NCBI GenBank assembly: GCA_963703745.1
Contig: CAVPFL010000002.1
Span: 434,001-498,000 of the forward strand
Direction: 5' to 3'
DNA from: AP-15 sp963703745
Lineage (GTDB): Bacteria > Pseudomonadota > Alphaproteobacteria > ATCC43930 > CGMCC-115725
DNA: 64,000 nt
Position 1 is the first letter of the stretch, and each line of letters opens with the position of its first letter. The notes below the pieces were generated by a model, which did no database searches, had not been told where the DNA came from, and saw only the letters and a list, made by a program, of their open reading frames with translations. The position numbers and the translations under genes were made by a program. Below, in pieces: positions 43,180-52,389 of the stretch.

Positions 43180-43494
43180 ACGGGACGGGACGGATGTGGG
43201 ATGCGACGACCGGGGAGCCGCTTGGTGCCCCGATGAAGCATGAGGGCGTCCAGGGCGCGGTGTTCGACAAGGTGGAAGGCCGTACCTTATCCTGGTCGCA
43301 AGACAAGATAGTGCGGCCGTAGGACGTGGCGCGTTTGGGGCCCGGGCAATCTCGTGGAAGCCGCCTGCCGATTGCTGCCCGACAAGAACGTCTCGACCTT
43401 GCGCAGGAACTTCGGGATCGACGTCACCGATCCGATCTGCGGTCGCGACGGCCAGGGCGCGCCGGCTCCCGATCTCCGCGAGCTTGTGGATTGA
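43180..43494 (+). pseudogene. WD40-repeat protein C-terminal remnant
   Basis: One frame reads GRMWDATTGEPLGAPMKHEG, then GAVFDKVEGRTLSWSQDKIV, a recognisable WD40 blade. An amber TAG at 43320-43322 replaces the expected Trp of the next WD. A frame change then leads to NLVEAACRLLPDKNVSTLRR and APAPDLRELVD with a stop, the C-terminal cap common in large NACHT/TIR-WD40 type proteins. The N-terminal effector and other blades are missing. Confidence 0.72.
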
Positions 43495-43724
43495 GACCCC
43501 CGGTCTCGTCCTCCCCCTGTTCCCACCCTGTTAGGTGGATCTCGCCCCTGCGAGGCCGAAAATCGCCCCCTGTTCTTCGTCGTGATATTGAGTTCTCGAA
43601 TTTTATCTAACACTTTGATATTACGCCTGATTATCGGTGGAAGTCAAGCGCGGCTTTGACCCGCAAAGGAAAAATCGCCCTGATATGGGCCCAGAAGCAG
43701 GGGGGCGAGAGCCTCGGCGCTCGA

Positions 43725-44891
43725 TCAGAATGCGCCCAGTCCGAAGATCCCGTCGACCGGATCGACGCCGGCCAATACCCGCTTGCCGATCAGGTCGCGC
43801 AATGTCTCCGAGGTGCCGCCGCCCAAGGTCCCGTAGCGTGCGCCGCGATAAAAGCGCGACACCGGGAATTCGTCGGTAAAGCCGTAGCCGCCATGGACTT
43901 GGATCGCCTCACTGGTCACCCGCAGGGCCATCTCGTTGACCGTAACCTTGGCGGCGGCGGCGAGCAGCGGGTCGGGGAACGGGTCGGCGCTGGCGCAAGC
44001 GCGATAGAGGATGCTGCGGCTTGCTTCGATGTCGCGATACATCTCGGCGAGCTTCCAGCGCATGCCTTGAAATTCGGCGATGGCGCGGCCGAACGCCTGC
44101 CGCTCCTTGGCGTATTTGACCGCCTCCTCGAAGGCGCCCTCGGCGAGGCCGAGCGAGATGCTGGGGTTGAGGCAGCGCTGCGTATTAAAGGCGGCCAGCA
44201 GCTTGCGGAACCCGTCCTCGCGCAATACCAAATTCTCCGGCGGCAACACGCAATCCTCGAAGCGGATCTCGTGCAGATTCTCGCCGCCCATCGTATGGAA
44301 TTTGCCGGTGACCGAAAACCCGGGCGTGCCCTTCTCGATCAAGACGCAGCCTATGCCGGCGCGGCCCGGCTGCTTGTCGACCCGGGTGAAGACGACAAAC
44401 ATTCCGGCCTCGTCGGCGCGGCTGATCAAGGTCTTGACGCCGTTGAGGCGTAGCGCATTCCCGACGTGGTCGACATTGGTCCGGTAATTGGCAACATCGG
44501 TACCGGCGTCGGGCTCGGTCATGCAGATCGCCAGCAGGCAGTCTCCGCTGCATACCGCCGGCAGGATGCGCTCCCTGATCGGCTCGGGCGCATAGGTCGC
44601 GATGATCTTGGTCTGCACGCCGACCTCACCGAGCACGGCCATCGCGGTCACATAGCAGACCTTGGCGATCTCCTCGAGGACGAGGGCCGTGTCGAAGACC
44701 GGCAGCCCGAGACCGCCATATTCTTCCGGGACCGCCATGCCGAGGACACCCAATTCGGCCAGCGCGCGCATGTTCTCCCAAGGGAAGGTGCCGTCCATGA
44801 ATTGGTTGGCGCGCGGCCGGAACTCGCGCTGCGCCAAGTCGCGGACAGTTCGCACGAAGCGGCGCTGCTCGTCGGATAGGCTCGGAAACAT
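43725..44891 (-). CDS. Acyl-CoA dehydrogenase
   Basis: An enzyme of about 388 aa that introduces a 2,3-double bond into acyl-CoA using FAD. Landmarks are VPEEYGGLGLP, the FAD/substrate loop CMTEPDAGTDVANYRTN, ERQAFGRAIAEFQGMRWKLA and IQVHGGYGFTDEFPVSRFYR. At the C-terminal GGGTSETLRD, the Glu that serves as base in MCAD-type enzymes is Gly, so the base may sit elsewhere, as in isovaleryl-CoA dehydrogenases. It is the last gene of a crotonase-radC-acyl-CoA dehydrogenase operon. I used the ATG at 44891. Confidence 0.92.
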   Translation of the reverse strand: MFPSLSDEQRRFVRTVRDLAQREFRPRANQFMDGTFPWENMRALAELGVLGMAVPEEYGGLGLPVFDTALVLEEIAKVCYVTAMAVLGEVGVQTKIIATYAPEPIRERILPAVCSGDCLLAICMTEPDAGTDVANYRTNVDHVGNALRLNGVKTLISRADEAGMFVVFTRVDKQPGRAGIGCVLIEKGTPGFSVTGKFHTMGGENLHEIRFEDCVLPPENLVLREDGFRKLLAAFNTQRCLNPSISLGLAEGAFEEAVKYAKERQAFGRAIAEFQGMRWKLAEMYRDIEASRSILYRACASADPFPDPLLAAAAKVTVNEMALRVTSEAIQVHGGYGFTDEFPVSRFYRGARYGTLGGGTSETLRDLIGKRVLAGVDPVDGIFGLGAF

Positions 44892-44915
44892 CACGCGATT
44901 TCTCCCGGTTCGGCG

Positions 44916-45650
44916 TCAGATCAGCCCGAGGTCGCGCAGGCTGGTGTGCCGGCCGCGGCCGATAATCAGGTGGTCGTGAACGGTCACACCGAGCGGCTGG
45001 GCGGCCTTGACGATGTCCTTGGTGACGGCGATGTCCGCCTTGGAGGGGGTAGGATCGCCCGAGGGATGGTTGTGCACCAGGATCAACGCCGAGGCCTGGA
45101 GCTCGAGCGCACGCTTGACCACCTCGCGCGGGTAAACCGGCGTGTGGTCGATCGTCCCGCGCTGCTGCTGCTCATGCTTGATCAGCACGTTTTTGCGGTC
45201 GAGAAACAAGATGTGGAACTCTTCGACCTTACCATGCGCGATGTGCGCGGTGCAGTAGTCGATCAGCTTGTCCCACGAGCCGACCACCGGCCGCTCGTGC
45301 AGTTCCGACCGCATCAGCCGAAGGGCGGCCTCACGCACCGATTTGAGTGCGGCAATCGCGGCCAGACCAAGCCCGGCCTCGGCGAGCGCCTCGGCATCGG
45401 CGCTCATCAACTCGGCGAACCCGCCAAACCGCTCGAGCAGATCCTTGGCCAACGGTTTCACATCGCCACGCGGGTTGCTGGCGAAGAGGATCACTTCGAG
45501 GAGCTCATAATCGGGCAGATTCCCCGCCCCGGCCGCGATCAGACGCCGGCGCAGGCGCTCGCGGTGACCGTGATAATGCGGGGTATCATGCGGGGTGTCG
45601 TCCGGGGGCTCGTCCAGGCGCAGCGGCTTGCGACGACGTTTCGTGTTCAT
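44916..45650 (-). CDS. radC: RadC-type JAMM/MPN-domain protein
   Basis: A 244-aa protein. An N-terminal helix-hairpin-helix region (about 25-100, LPDYELLEVILFASNPRGD) is followed by the MPN domain with the JAMM zinc motif HNHPSGDPTPSKAD and Glu in KVEEFHILFLD. The end TVHDHLIIGRGRHTSLRDLG is standard. RadC's role in DNA repair is disputed. The ATG at 45650 overlaps the crotonase TAA by one base, so the two are translationally coupled, an odd partnership between fatty-acid enzymes and a putative DNA-metabolism protein. Confidence 0.94.
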   Translation of the reverse strand: MNTKRRRKPLRLDEPPDDTPHDTPHYHGHRERLRRRLIAAGAGNLPDYELLEVILFASNPRGDVKPLAKDLLERFGGFAELMSADAEALAEAGLGLAAIAALKSVREAALRLMRSELHERPVVGSWDKLIDYCTAHIAHGKVEEFHILFLDRKNVLIKHEQQQRGTIDHTPVYPREVVKRALELQASALILVHNHPSGDPTPSKADIAVTKDIVKAAQPLGVTVHDHLIIGRGRHTSLRDLGLI

Positions 45651-46441
45651 TATCCGCGAGGCGATCGGCCGCGAGAACGCAATTCGGCCAGCATGGCGCC
45701 CGCCATCCGCGTCGGCTCGTCGGTGTCGAAGGCGCTCACGAAACAATCGATTCCGCGCGTTATCGCCGCCGCGATCGGCAATTCCTCCCAGTCTAGGAGC
45801 AGCGACTTTTGCAGGCGGATCGCCTGGGGGCCGGCGGCAAGGATCGGCCGGACCAGGCGCTCAACCGCCTCGTCGAGTCCGCCCACCGCCACAACCGCAT
45901 CGACGAGACCCCAGGCGAGCGCCTCGGCGGCGCCAATCGTCTCACCGGTCAGCAGCAGCCGGCGCGCGCGGTTCTGACCGATCAACCCCGGCAACAATGC
46001 CGCTTCGACGACGGAAGGGATGCCGATTTTGACCTCGGGCATGCCGAACACCGAGCGTTCGCTGGCGACCCTGAAATCGCACGCGCAGGCGAGCTCGAGC
46101 CCGGCGCCGAGCGCATAGCCGTCGATGCGGGCGATGACCGGGACGGGGAGGTGGCGGAACGCGTCGCAGCATCGATGCACCAGCGTGATAAAGCTCCGGG
46201 CGCTCGCGTGGTCGAGGGCCGCGATCTCACCGATGTCGGCGCCGCCGACAAAGGCGCGCTCACCGGCGCCGCTCACCACCGCAATGCGCAGCCGCGGGTC
46301 CGCGGCAAGCCTGCCGACGGTCTCGACGATCTCGGTCATCAATGTCCGGTTCAAGCTGTTCAGCTTGCCGGCGTTATCGATCGTCAGATGCGCAAGGGAG
46401 CCCCCTTCAGGGCGCTCCTCACTGCGAACCAGAACACCCAC
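45650..46441 (-). CDS. Enoyl-CoA hydratase/isomerase (crotonase family)
   Basis: A 263-aa crotonase. Oxyanion-hole segments are SGAGERAFVGGADIGEIAAL and DGYALGAGLELACACDFRVA, and a conserved Glu is in MPEVKIGIPS. Hydratase or isomerase is likely in fatty- or aromatic-acid oxidation, fitting the acyl-CoA dehydrogenase at the end of the operon. The GTG at 46441 gives the family length; the longer open frame upstream (to 46633) has no family match. Confidence 0.88.
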   Translation of the reverse strand: MGVLVRSEERPEGGSLAHLTIDNAGKLNSLNRTLMTEIVETVGRLAADPRLRIAVVSGAGERAFVGGADIGEIAALDHASARSFITLVHRCCDAFRHLPVPVIARIDGYALGAGLELACACDFRVASERSVFGMPEVKIGIPSVVEAALLPGLIGQNRARRLLLTGETIGAAEALAWGLVDAVVAVGGLDEAVERLVRPILAAGPQAIRLQKSLLLDWEELPIAAAITRGIDCFVSAFDTDEPTRMAGAMLAELRSRGRSPRG

Positions 46442-46586
46442 TGCGCGAAGTCTCCAGCAGCACCTCGCGAGTGATACTCGCGCCGGCCGACAAAGCCAAT
46501 CGGACTTCGTTAGTGCCCGGTTTCGCTGGGGTCGAGCATAGTGACGCTCCTTTGACGAGGAGCCGGCTGCCACCTTGGTTGAACAG

Positions 46587-47531
46587 TCACGACAGCCGCG
46601 ATCCGATCTCATCTCTAAGCTGATCGCGGCCAATCACGTCCGCCTGTTGCGAAACGAGTTTGGCATAAAGATCGTCGAGCAGCGGTTTCGCCTGTGTCAG
46701 GCCCTTGCTGATCGCCGACCCGGCGACCGGCGTCAACGCGACGGCCTTGCGCCTTTTTATCGTTTGCTCGGTGAAGACGCCCCAACGGATCAAGTTGTCG
46801 ACGCGCTCTTTGATCGCGAGATGCCCTAACCGCAGCGCGTCCCACATTCTGCTGTTGATCTCGTCGATGACTAGAGCGGGCGAGCTCGCATCATCGCTCC
46901 CGAACGGGCTCGCCCACCACAACAGCATGACGATCGCCCAATACTGGTAGGTCACCAAATGGTCCATCGCGTCGTTGATATGGGCCGGGGTCAGCCCCTT
47001 TTGCCTGGCTACGAATTCGCAGGCTTCCCGCCATTTCTGTTCGTATGCGCCGAAGAAGCCGAAGATTGCCGCGATGGCATCATCGCTGCACTTTATCGGC
47101 GGCGAGCGCCGGCGTTCCCGATCATCCAATGCCGCACGCACCGCCTCAGTTGTGTCTTTGCCGTGACGATCGAAACTCGCATATAATTTGCCCGTTGCCG
47201 TGATCAGACAAGCGGGGGAGGCAGCACATGGCCGATTAGACGCGTCAGTAACCCTGATAAACCCATCCCTTTCGCAGTCCTTTACTCTCTCGATGCAAGT
47301 CCTGATGTCCGTTCCATAGTAGCCATAAAGGGTACGATGGATAGATCTGCATGAGACACATCCGGCCGGGGCGGTTCGTGCCGAAAAAATGACGTGCCAA
47401 TGCGCCCGTTTGTTTAATCCCGGGAAATGGTTTTGCCAGATCCTATAGTATTCACACAAGAACCGGGCGACGACGCGATCGACGTAGCCAACGTTCATCC
47501 AAATCACCAGGCTCACAGCTCTCCCTGCCAA
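46587..47531 (-). CDS. Hypothetical protein with a winged-helix-like segment
   Basis: A 314-aa protein. Residues ~60-125 (TLYGYYGTDIRTCIERVKDC, then ITATGKLYASFDRH) resemble a MarR-type winged helix, but its N-terminal context is unusual. A helical middle with DAMDHLVTYQYWAIVMLLWW and a C-terminal second helix bundle (LRLGHLAIKERVDNLIRWG) follow. No family is recognised. It overlaps nothing real on the other strand and is slightly AT-richer than its neighbours. A regulator is possible. Confidence 0.5.
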   Translation of the reverse strand: MAGRAVSLVIWMNVGYVDRVVARFLCEYYRIWQNHFPGLNKRAHWHVIFSARTAPAGCVSCRSIHRTLYGYYGTDIRTCIERVKDCERDGFIRVTDASNRPCAASPACLITATGKLYASFDRHGKDTTEAVRAALDDRERRRSPPIKCSDDAIAAIFGFFGAYEQKWREACEFVARQKGLTPAHINDAMDHLVTYQYWAIVMLLWWASPFGSDDASSPALVIDEINSRMWDALRLGHLAIKERVDNLIRWGVFTEQTIKRRKAVALTPVAGSAISKGLTQAKPLLDDLYAKLVSQQADVIGRDQLRDEIGSRLS

Positions 47532-47732
47532 CTGATCGTAATCGATTTAACCACGCCTTAAAAGAGAACGTTTCGGGATTTTGCGCCAGAATTCCACGTG
47601 CTCTCTGCCGCAGCCTACCCGACGGGGTTCTGCGGAAGCTCTTCGCGTCGGCTAACTCGATATCGGAGGTGCCCGGGCGAGAACCCGTGTCACCTGGGTA
47701 ACGACAGGGCCTTTCCCCAGTCGGCGCGGCGC

Positions 47733-48485
47733 TCAGCGCTTGCGCAGAATTACGAGATGCCGGCCTTCCGGCGTAACCTCGGCGGTGAAACTGAAATCAT
47801 TGTACCAACCGACGAATTCAAATCGCCCGCTCAATTCGATGAGACAGAGAAATTCCTGCGGAAAAAAGACCTTCGCAGGGACCCGTCCTTCAATAGTCAC
47901 GTCTTTGCCGTGATCGCTGACGCTAAAAGTCAGGTGTTCATTATAGGTCTGGGCGATCGGATCGAGGATCTCGGCTCGATATCGGGTATGAACCCTGATA
48001 CCGCCTCTTTGCCGGATCCAGCTTCTCTTGTAGTCGTGGAAGATACGAAACCAGACAAAGCTGTCCAAAAGGTAGAGACCGCCCGAAGCAAGCAGTTCAG
48101 CGATACGGTCGAGGTGGTCGAGGAACTCGCGGTTCGATCGCACATAGAGGGAACCGAGGAGGGCATAAACAAGATCGAAGGGACCGAGACCGCGATCGAG
48201 GTCGCGCATGTCACCGAGAACAAACCTCGCGTTTATCCCCTTTCCTCCCGCCTTGGCGCGAGCGAAATCGAGCATGGCGGGGCTGATATCGAGCCCGCAA
48301 TACACGTAGCCCCGCCTGTGCCATTCTTCGAGATAAGGGGCGGTTCCGGCTCCGAGCTCGAAGACCCGGTGAACCTTCGCCTTTGAGAATTTGTCGATCG
48401 CGGCCTCGAAAAAGTCGAGTTCGCGGACGGGATCCTCAGGGGCTAAAGCAATTTCATAATAGTCGGGATGAAGATACGCCTCCAT
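47733..48485 (-). CDS. Class I SAM-dependent methyltransferase
   Basis: A 250-aa protein with a C-terminal extension after the core. Motif I is VFELGAGTAPYLEEWHRRGY, motif II acidic residue is in YCGLDISPAMLDFARAKAGG, motif III is in ARFVLGDMRDLDRGLGPFDL, and ASGGLYLLDSFVWFRIF follows. The last ~100 residues are beta-rich, as in small-molecule methyltransferases. It starts 7 bases after the glutathionyl-hydroquinone reductase stop, so the two form a transcription unit. A role methylating a quinol or phenol is a guess from that pairing. Confidence 0.86.
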   Translation of the reverse strand: MEAYLHPDYYEIALAPEDPVRELDFFEAAIDKFSKAKVHRVFELGAGTAPYLEEWHRRGYVYCGLDISPAMLDFARAKAGGKGINARFVLGDMRDLDRGLGPFDLVYALLGSLYVRSNREFLDHLDRIAELLASGGLYLLDSFVWFRIFHDYKRSWIRQRGGIRVHTRYRAEILDPIAQTYNEHLTFSVSDHGKDVTIEGRVPAKVFFPQEFLCLIELSGRFEFVGWYNDFSFTAEVTPEGRHLVILRKR

Positions 48486-48492
48486 GCGCCAT

Positions 48493-49458
48493 TCAGCCGG
48501 CTCTGGCGAATTGCCCGCGGTCGTGTGGCGCGGCGAAGTCGAGCTCGGGCCCGAGTGGGATGATCCCGCTCGGATTGAGATTGCGCATGCCGCCGTAGTA
48601 GCCGAGCTTGATCCCGGGCATGTCGACAGTCTCGGCGACGCCGGGCATTTGGTAGATCTCGCGCAAATAGTTCGACAGGTTGTGATAGTCGGCGATGCGC
48701 CGCAAATTGCATTTGAAGTGGCTGTAATAGACGGCGTCGAACCGAACCAAGGTGGGAAACAAACGCAGATCGACCTCGGTGAAGCGGTCGCCGACCAGGT
48801 AACGCTGACGGCCGAGGCGCTGCTCGATCTCGTCGAGGGCCGCGAACAGCCTACGGAAGCTCGCTTCGTAAGCCTGCTGGCTCCTGGCAAAGCCGCAGCG
48901 ATAGACGCCGTCGTTGATACTCTCATAGATCAAAGCGTTGATCGGATCGATCTCGCTGCGCAGCGCCTCTGGATAGAGATCAACAGCCGCATCGCCGAAC
49001 TCGTCGAACTCCGAGTTCAGCATGCGGATGATTTCCGAGGATTCGTTATTGACGATTATGCGCCTCTTGCGATCCCATAACACAGGGACGGTAGCTCGCC
49101 CGGTAAAGTCGGGGCGAGCCGAGCTATAGATCTGATGAACGTGAAAGACGCCGTCTATCGGTGCCAAGTCATCAAGACCGCGCGAATAGGCCCAACCCTG
49201 CCCCTTCGGCAAATCCGACTGAAGGATCGCGATTGCACCCTCCAGCCCTTTGAGCTGGCGCATCAGCACGGTGCGGTGCGCCCAAGGGCAGGACGGCGCG
49301 GTGACTAAGACATAACGCCCGGCTTCCGCTTTGAAGCCAGACAAGTCGTCGCGGGTAACGCGGTCGCGGAACCCTGATTGGGGGCGCACAAAGCTCCCAT
49401 CCGCGCTCGCCGTCGATGTCTCTTCCTGGTGCCAGACGCCGTTCACGAGCATGCCCAT
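48493..49458 (-). CDS. yqjG: S-glutathionyl-hydroquinone reductase (Xi-class GST)
   Basis: A 321-aa enzyme of the YqjG/PcpF/Ecm4 family. The N-terminal thioredoxin-like domain has the redox-active APSCPWAHRTVLMRQLKGL and RATVPVLWDRKRRIIVNNES; the all-helical C-terminal domain has VGDRFTEVDLRLFPTLVRFD and NLNPSGIIPLGP. It reduces glutathionyl-hydroquinones using GSH, recycling quinones from aromatic degradation. ATG start. The glucosidase gene lies opposite across about 117 bases. Confidence 0.93.
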   Translation of the reverse strand: MGMLVNGVWHQEETSTASADGSFVRPQSGFRDRVTRDDLSGFKAEAGRYVLVTAPSCPWAHRTVLMRQLKGLEGAIAILQSDLPKGQGWAYSRGLDDLAPIDGVFHVHQIYSSARPDFTGRATVPVLWDRKRRIIVNNESSEIIRMLNSEFDEFGDAAVDLYPEALRSEIDPINALIYESINDGVYRCGFARSQQAYEASFRRLFAALDEIEQRLGRQRYLVGDRFTEVDLRLFPTLVRFDAVYYSHFKCNLRRIADYHNLSNYLREIYQMPGVAETVDMPGIKLGYYGGMRNLNPSGIIPLGPELDFAAPHDRGQFARAG

Positions 49459-49575
49459 TCTCGGTCTCCAGTCTCAGCCACCCCGTCTACACGCGTCGCG
49501 CCCGCCCGGCGAAAGGGTTGGTCGCCCGGGGGCGGCCATATTAGCCTGACGCACCCTTCGGAAGGAACCGAGCCG

Positions 49576-52308
49576 ATGGTTACGTCAGCAAGTACAGGAT
49601 CGCGCGCGACAGCCCCGTTAACTGCAGAAGCGTCGCGCCTCGATGAAATACATCGAGGCGTGCATTGGCGGCGCTGGGGACCTTACCTCAGCGAGCGCCA
49701 GTGGGGTACGGTGCGCGAGGACTACAGCGCGGATGGCAGTGCCTGGGAATATTTTCCACACGACCACGCGCGCAGCCGCGCCTATCGCTGGGGCGAGGAC
49801 GGGATCGGAGGCTTTGGCGACGGTCGGCTGCTGCTTTGTCTCGGCCTGGCCTTGTGGAACGGACGCGACCCGATCCTGAAAGAGCGCCTGTTCGGGCTGA
49901 CCAATGGCGAGGGCAATCATGGCGAAGACGTCAAGGAACTCTATTACTACCTCGACGGCACCCCGACCCATTCTTACATGCGCATGCTTTACAAGTATCC
50001 GCAGGCGGCCTTTCCCTATGCCCGGCTGGTCGAGGAGAACCGGCGGCGCGGGAGGACCGAGCCGGAGTTCGAGCTGATCGACACCGGCGTATTCGACGAA
50101 AACCGCTATTTCGATGTCGAGATCGAATACGCAAAAGCCGATGTCGACGACATCCTGAAGCGAGTGACGATCCATAATCGCGCGTCCGAAGCGGCCACCC
50201 TGCACGTGCTGCCGCAGCTGTGGGCGCGCAACACGTGGTCGTGGAACCCCGATTCGATGCGGCCGCAACTTGTTGCACGCGAGGATAATTCGATCTCGGT
50301 CGATCGCCCGGGGCTTCCGCCGCTGCGGCTCTTCTGTGAAGGCCGGCCGGAATTCTTGTTTTGTGAAAATGACACGAACATAAGGCGGTTTTGCGGGGTC
50401 GATGCACCGGGCCGCCACTTCAAGGACGGCATCAACGATTATATCGTCAATGGCGACACTGGCGCCGTGAAACCGGACCGCCGAGGCACCAAAGTCGCGG
50501 CGCATCATTATCTTAGATTGGCTGCGGGTGAAAGCTGCCGGTTGCGTACCCGGCTGACCCGTGCTGACCAAGCTTCCGGTCTCGACGATTTCGACCGCGT
50601 GTTCGATCAGCGTCGAGCCGAAGCCGACGAATTCTATGCAGCGCTGCAGCAGAACATCGCCGACCCCGATGCGCGGCTGGTGCAGCGCCAGGCGCTGGCC
50701 GGCATGCTCTGGTCAAAGCAGTTCTACTACATCGACATTCCCGAATGGCTGGACGGTGATCCGCTGCAGCCGCCTCCGCCCGCAGCGCGGCTGCATGGAC
50801 GCAATTCCGACTGGGTGCATCTGAACAATGCCGACATCATCGCAATGCCGGACAAGTGGGAGTACCCGTGGTATGCCGCATGGGACCTCGCGTTTCACGC
50901 CGTCACTCTGGCAGTGATCGATCCGAGCTTCGCCAAGAACCAGCTGCTGCTGCTGACGCGCGATTGGTATATGCACCCCAATGGCCAGCTGCCCGCCTAT
51001 GAATGGGCATTCGGTGATGTCAATCCGCCGGTGCACGCCTGGGCTGCGTGGCGGGTCTATGAAATCGACCGGGAGCACCGCGGCGGCGAGGGCGATTGGG
51101 ATTTCCTCGAGCGTGTCTTCCATAAGCTGATGCTCAACTTCACCTGGTGGGTCAACCGGAAGGACGTCGAGGGCAGAAATATTTTCCAGGGTGGGTTTCT
51201 GGGGCTCGACAATATCGGCATATTCGACCGGAACGCAGCGCTGCCGAGCGGGGGTCACGTCAACCAGGCCGACGGCACTGCATGGATGGCGATGTATTCG
51301 CTCAATCTGATGCGCATCGCCCTCGAGCTCGCCCTTACCGACCATGTCTACGAAGACATCGCTTCGAAATTCTTCGAGCACTTCCTCTATATCGCCGGAG
51401 CAATGACCAATATCGGCGGCGACGGGATCGGCCTATGGGATGATGAAGACGAATTCTATTACGATGTCGTGCACCTCCCCGACGGCGAGCGGCTTCCGTT
51501 GCGGGTGCGCTCGCTCGTCGGGCTAATACCGCTCTTCGCAGTCGAGGTTCTCGATGCTTCGGTGTTCACTCGACTGAGGAGATTCAGCGCCCGAGCGCAT
51601 TGGTTTCTCGAGCATCGCCCGCACCTCGCAAAGCTCGTATCGCGCTGGCACGATGCGAGTACCGGCGAGCGACACTTGCTGTCGCTGTTGCGCGGCCACC
51701 GCATGAAACGCCTGCTCGGCCGGATGCTCGACGAGACGGCATTCCTATCCGACTTTGGGGTCCGTTCGCTGTCCAAAATGTATGGAGAAAACCCCTACAT
51801 GTTCGAGCATGCGGGCCATCGGTTCGAGGTTCGCTACGTCCCCGGGGAGTTGGATTCGGAGATGTTCGGCGGCAATTCCAATTGGCGCGGGCCGATTTGG
51901 ATGCCGATGAATTTTCTCATCATCGAATCTTTGCAGCGGTTCCACAATTATTACGGCGACGACTTCAAGATCGAATGTCCGGTCGGGTCGGGTAGGCTGC
52001 ATCACCTCGGTGATGTGGCTGCCGAGCTCTCCCGGCGTCTGTGCCGGATCTTTCTGCGCGACGAGGAGGGCCACCGCCCGGTGTTCGGCGACTCGCGGCT
52101 TGAGCAGGAAGATCCCCGATTCCGCGACAATGTGCTGTTTTATGAGTATTTTCACGGCGCCACCGGTCGCGGCTTGGGTGCCTCGCATCAAACCGGCTGG
52201 ACTGGGCTGATCGCGTTGCTGCTGCGTTCTTACCGCCCATCCGGTGTCGCGCAGACCGCGGCGCAAACTGCAGTAACCGGGGACCTCCTCCCGGTTGGTG
52301 CAAAGTAA
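49576..52308 (+). CDS. GH63-like glucosidase (MGH1-type)
   Basis: A 910-aa cytoplasmic glycoside hydrolase with no signal peptide. The N-terminal beta part (about 1-280) is followed by an (alpha/alpha)6 barrel. Landmarks are LPQLWARNTWSWNPDSMRPQ, EYPWYAAWDLAFHAVTLAVI with a candidate catalytic Asp, LPAYEWAFGDVNPPVHAWAA and GGNSNWRGPIWMPMNFLIIE. Bacterial members act on alpha-glucosides such as mannosylglycerate or kojibiose-type sugars; the substrate is unknown. I chose the ATG at 49576, preceded by GGAAGGA. It is divergent from the hydroquinone reductase and stands alone. Confidence 0.9.
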   Translation: MVTSASTGSRATAPLTAEASRLDEIHRGVHWRRWGPYLSERQWGTVREDYSADGSAWEYFPHDHARSRAYRWGEDGIGGFGDGRLLLCLGLALWNGRDPILKERLFGLTNGEGNHGEDVKELYYYLDGTPTHSYMRMLYKYPQAAFPYARLVEENRRRGRTEPEFELIDTGVFDENRYFDVEIEYAKADVDDILKRVTIHNRASEAATLHVLPQLWARNTWSWNPDSMRPQLVAREDNSISVDRPGLPPLRLFCEGRPEFLFCENDTNIRRFCGVDAPGRHFKDGINDYIVNGDTGAVKPDRRGTKVAAHHYLRLAAGESCRLRTRLTRADQASGLDDFDRVFDQRRAEADEFYAALQQNIADPDARLVQRQALAGMLWSKQFYYIDIPEWLDGDPLQPPPPAARLHGRNSDWVHLNNADIIAMPDKWEYPWYAAWDLAFHAVTLAVIDPSFAKNQLLLLTRDWYMHPNGQLPAYEWAFGDVNPPVHAWAAWRVYEIDREHRGGEGDWDFLERVFHKLMLNFTWWVNRKDVEGRNIFQGGFLGLDNIGIFDRNAALPSGGHVNQADGTAWMAMYSLNLMRIALELALTDHVYEDIASKFFEHFLYIAGAMTNIGGDGIGLWDDEDEFYYDVVHLPDGERLPLRVRSLVGLIPLFAVEVLDASVFTRLRRFSARAHWFLEHRPHLAKLVSRWHDASTGERHLLSLLRGHRMKRLLGRMLDETAFLSDFGVRSLSKMYGENPYMFEHAGHRFEVRYVPGELDSEMFGGNSNWRGPIWMPMNFLIIESLQRFHNYYGDDFKIECPVGSGRLHHLGDVAAELSRRLCRIFLRDEEGHRPVFGDSRLEQEDPRFRDNVLFYEYFHGATGRGLGASHQTGWTGLIALLLRSYRPSGVAQTAAQTAVTGDLLPVGAK

Positions 52309-52389
52309 AGCCGGGAAGCGATAGCGCGGAGCCGCTGCGCTCACGCGCTGTTGAAGTCTACGGTCGGAGCTTTTGTGTAGCGTGATGGC

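Noticed and set aside
45651..46633. Upstream extension of the crotonase to 327 aa
   Set aside because: The extra N-terminal residues have no family match and the GTG at 46441 gives the normal length.
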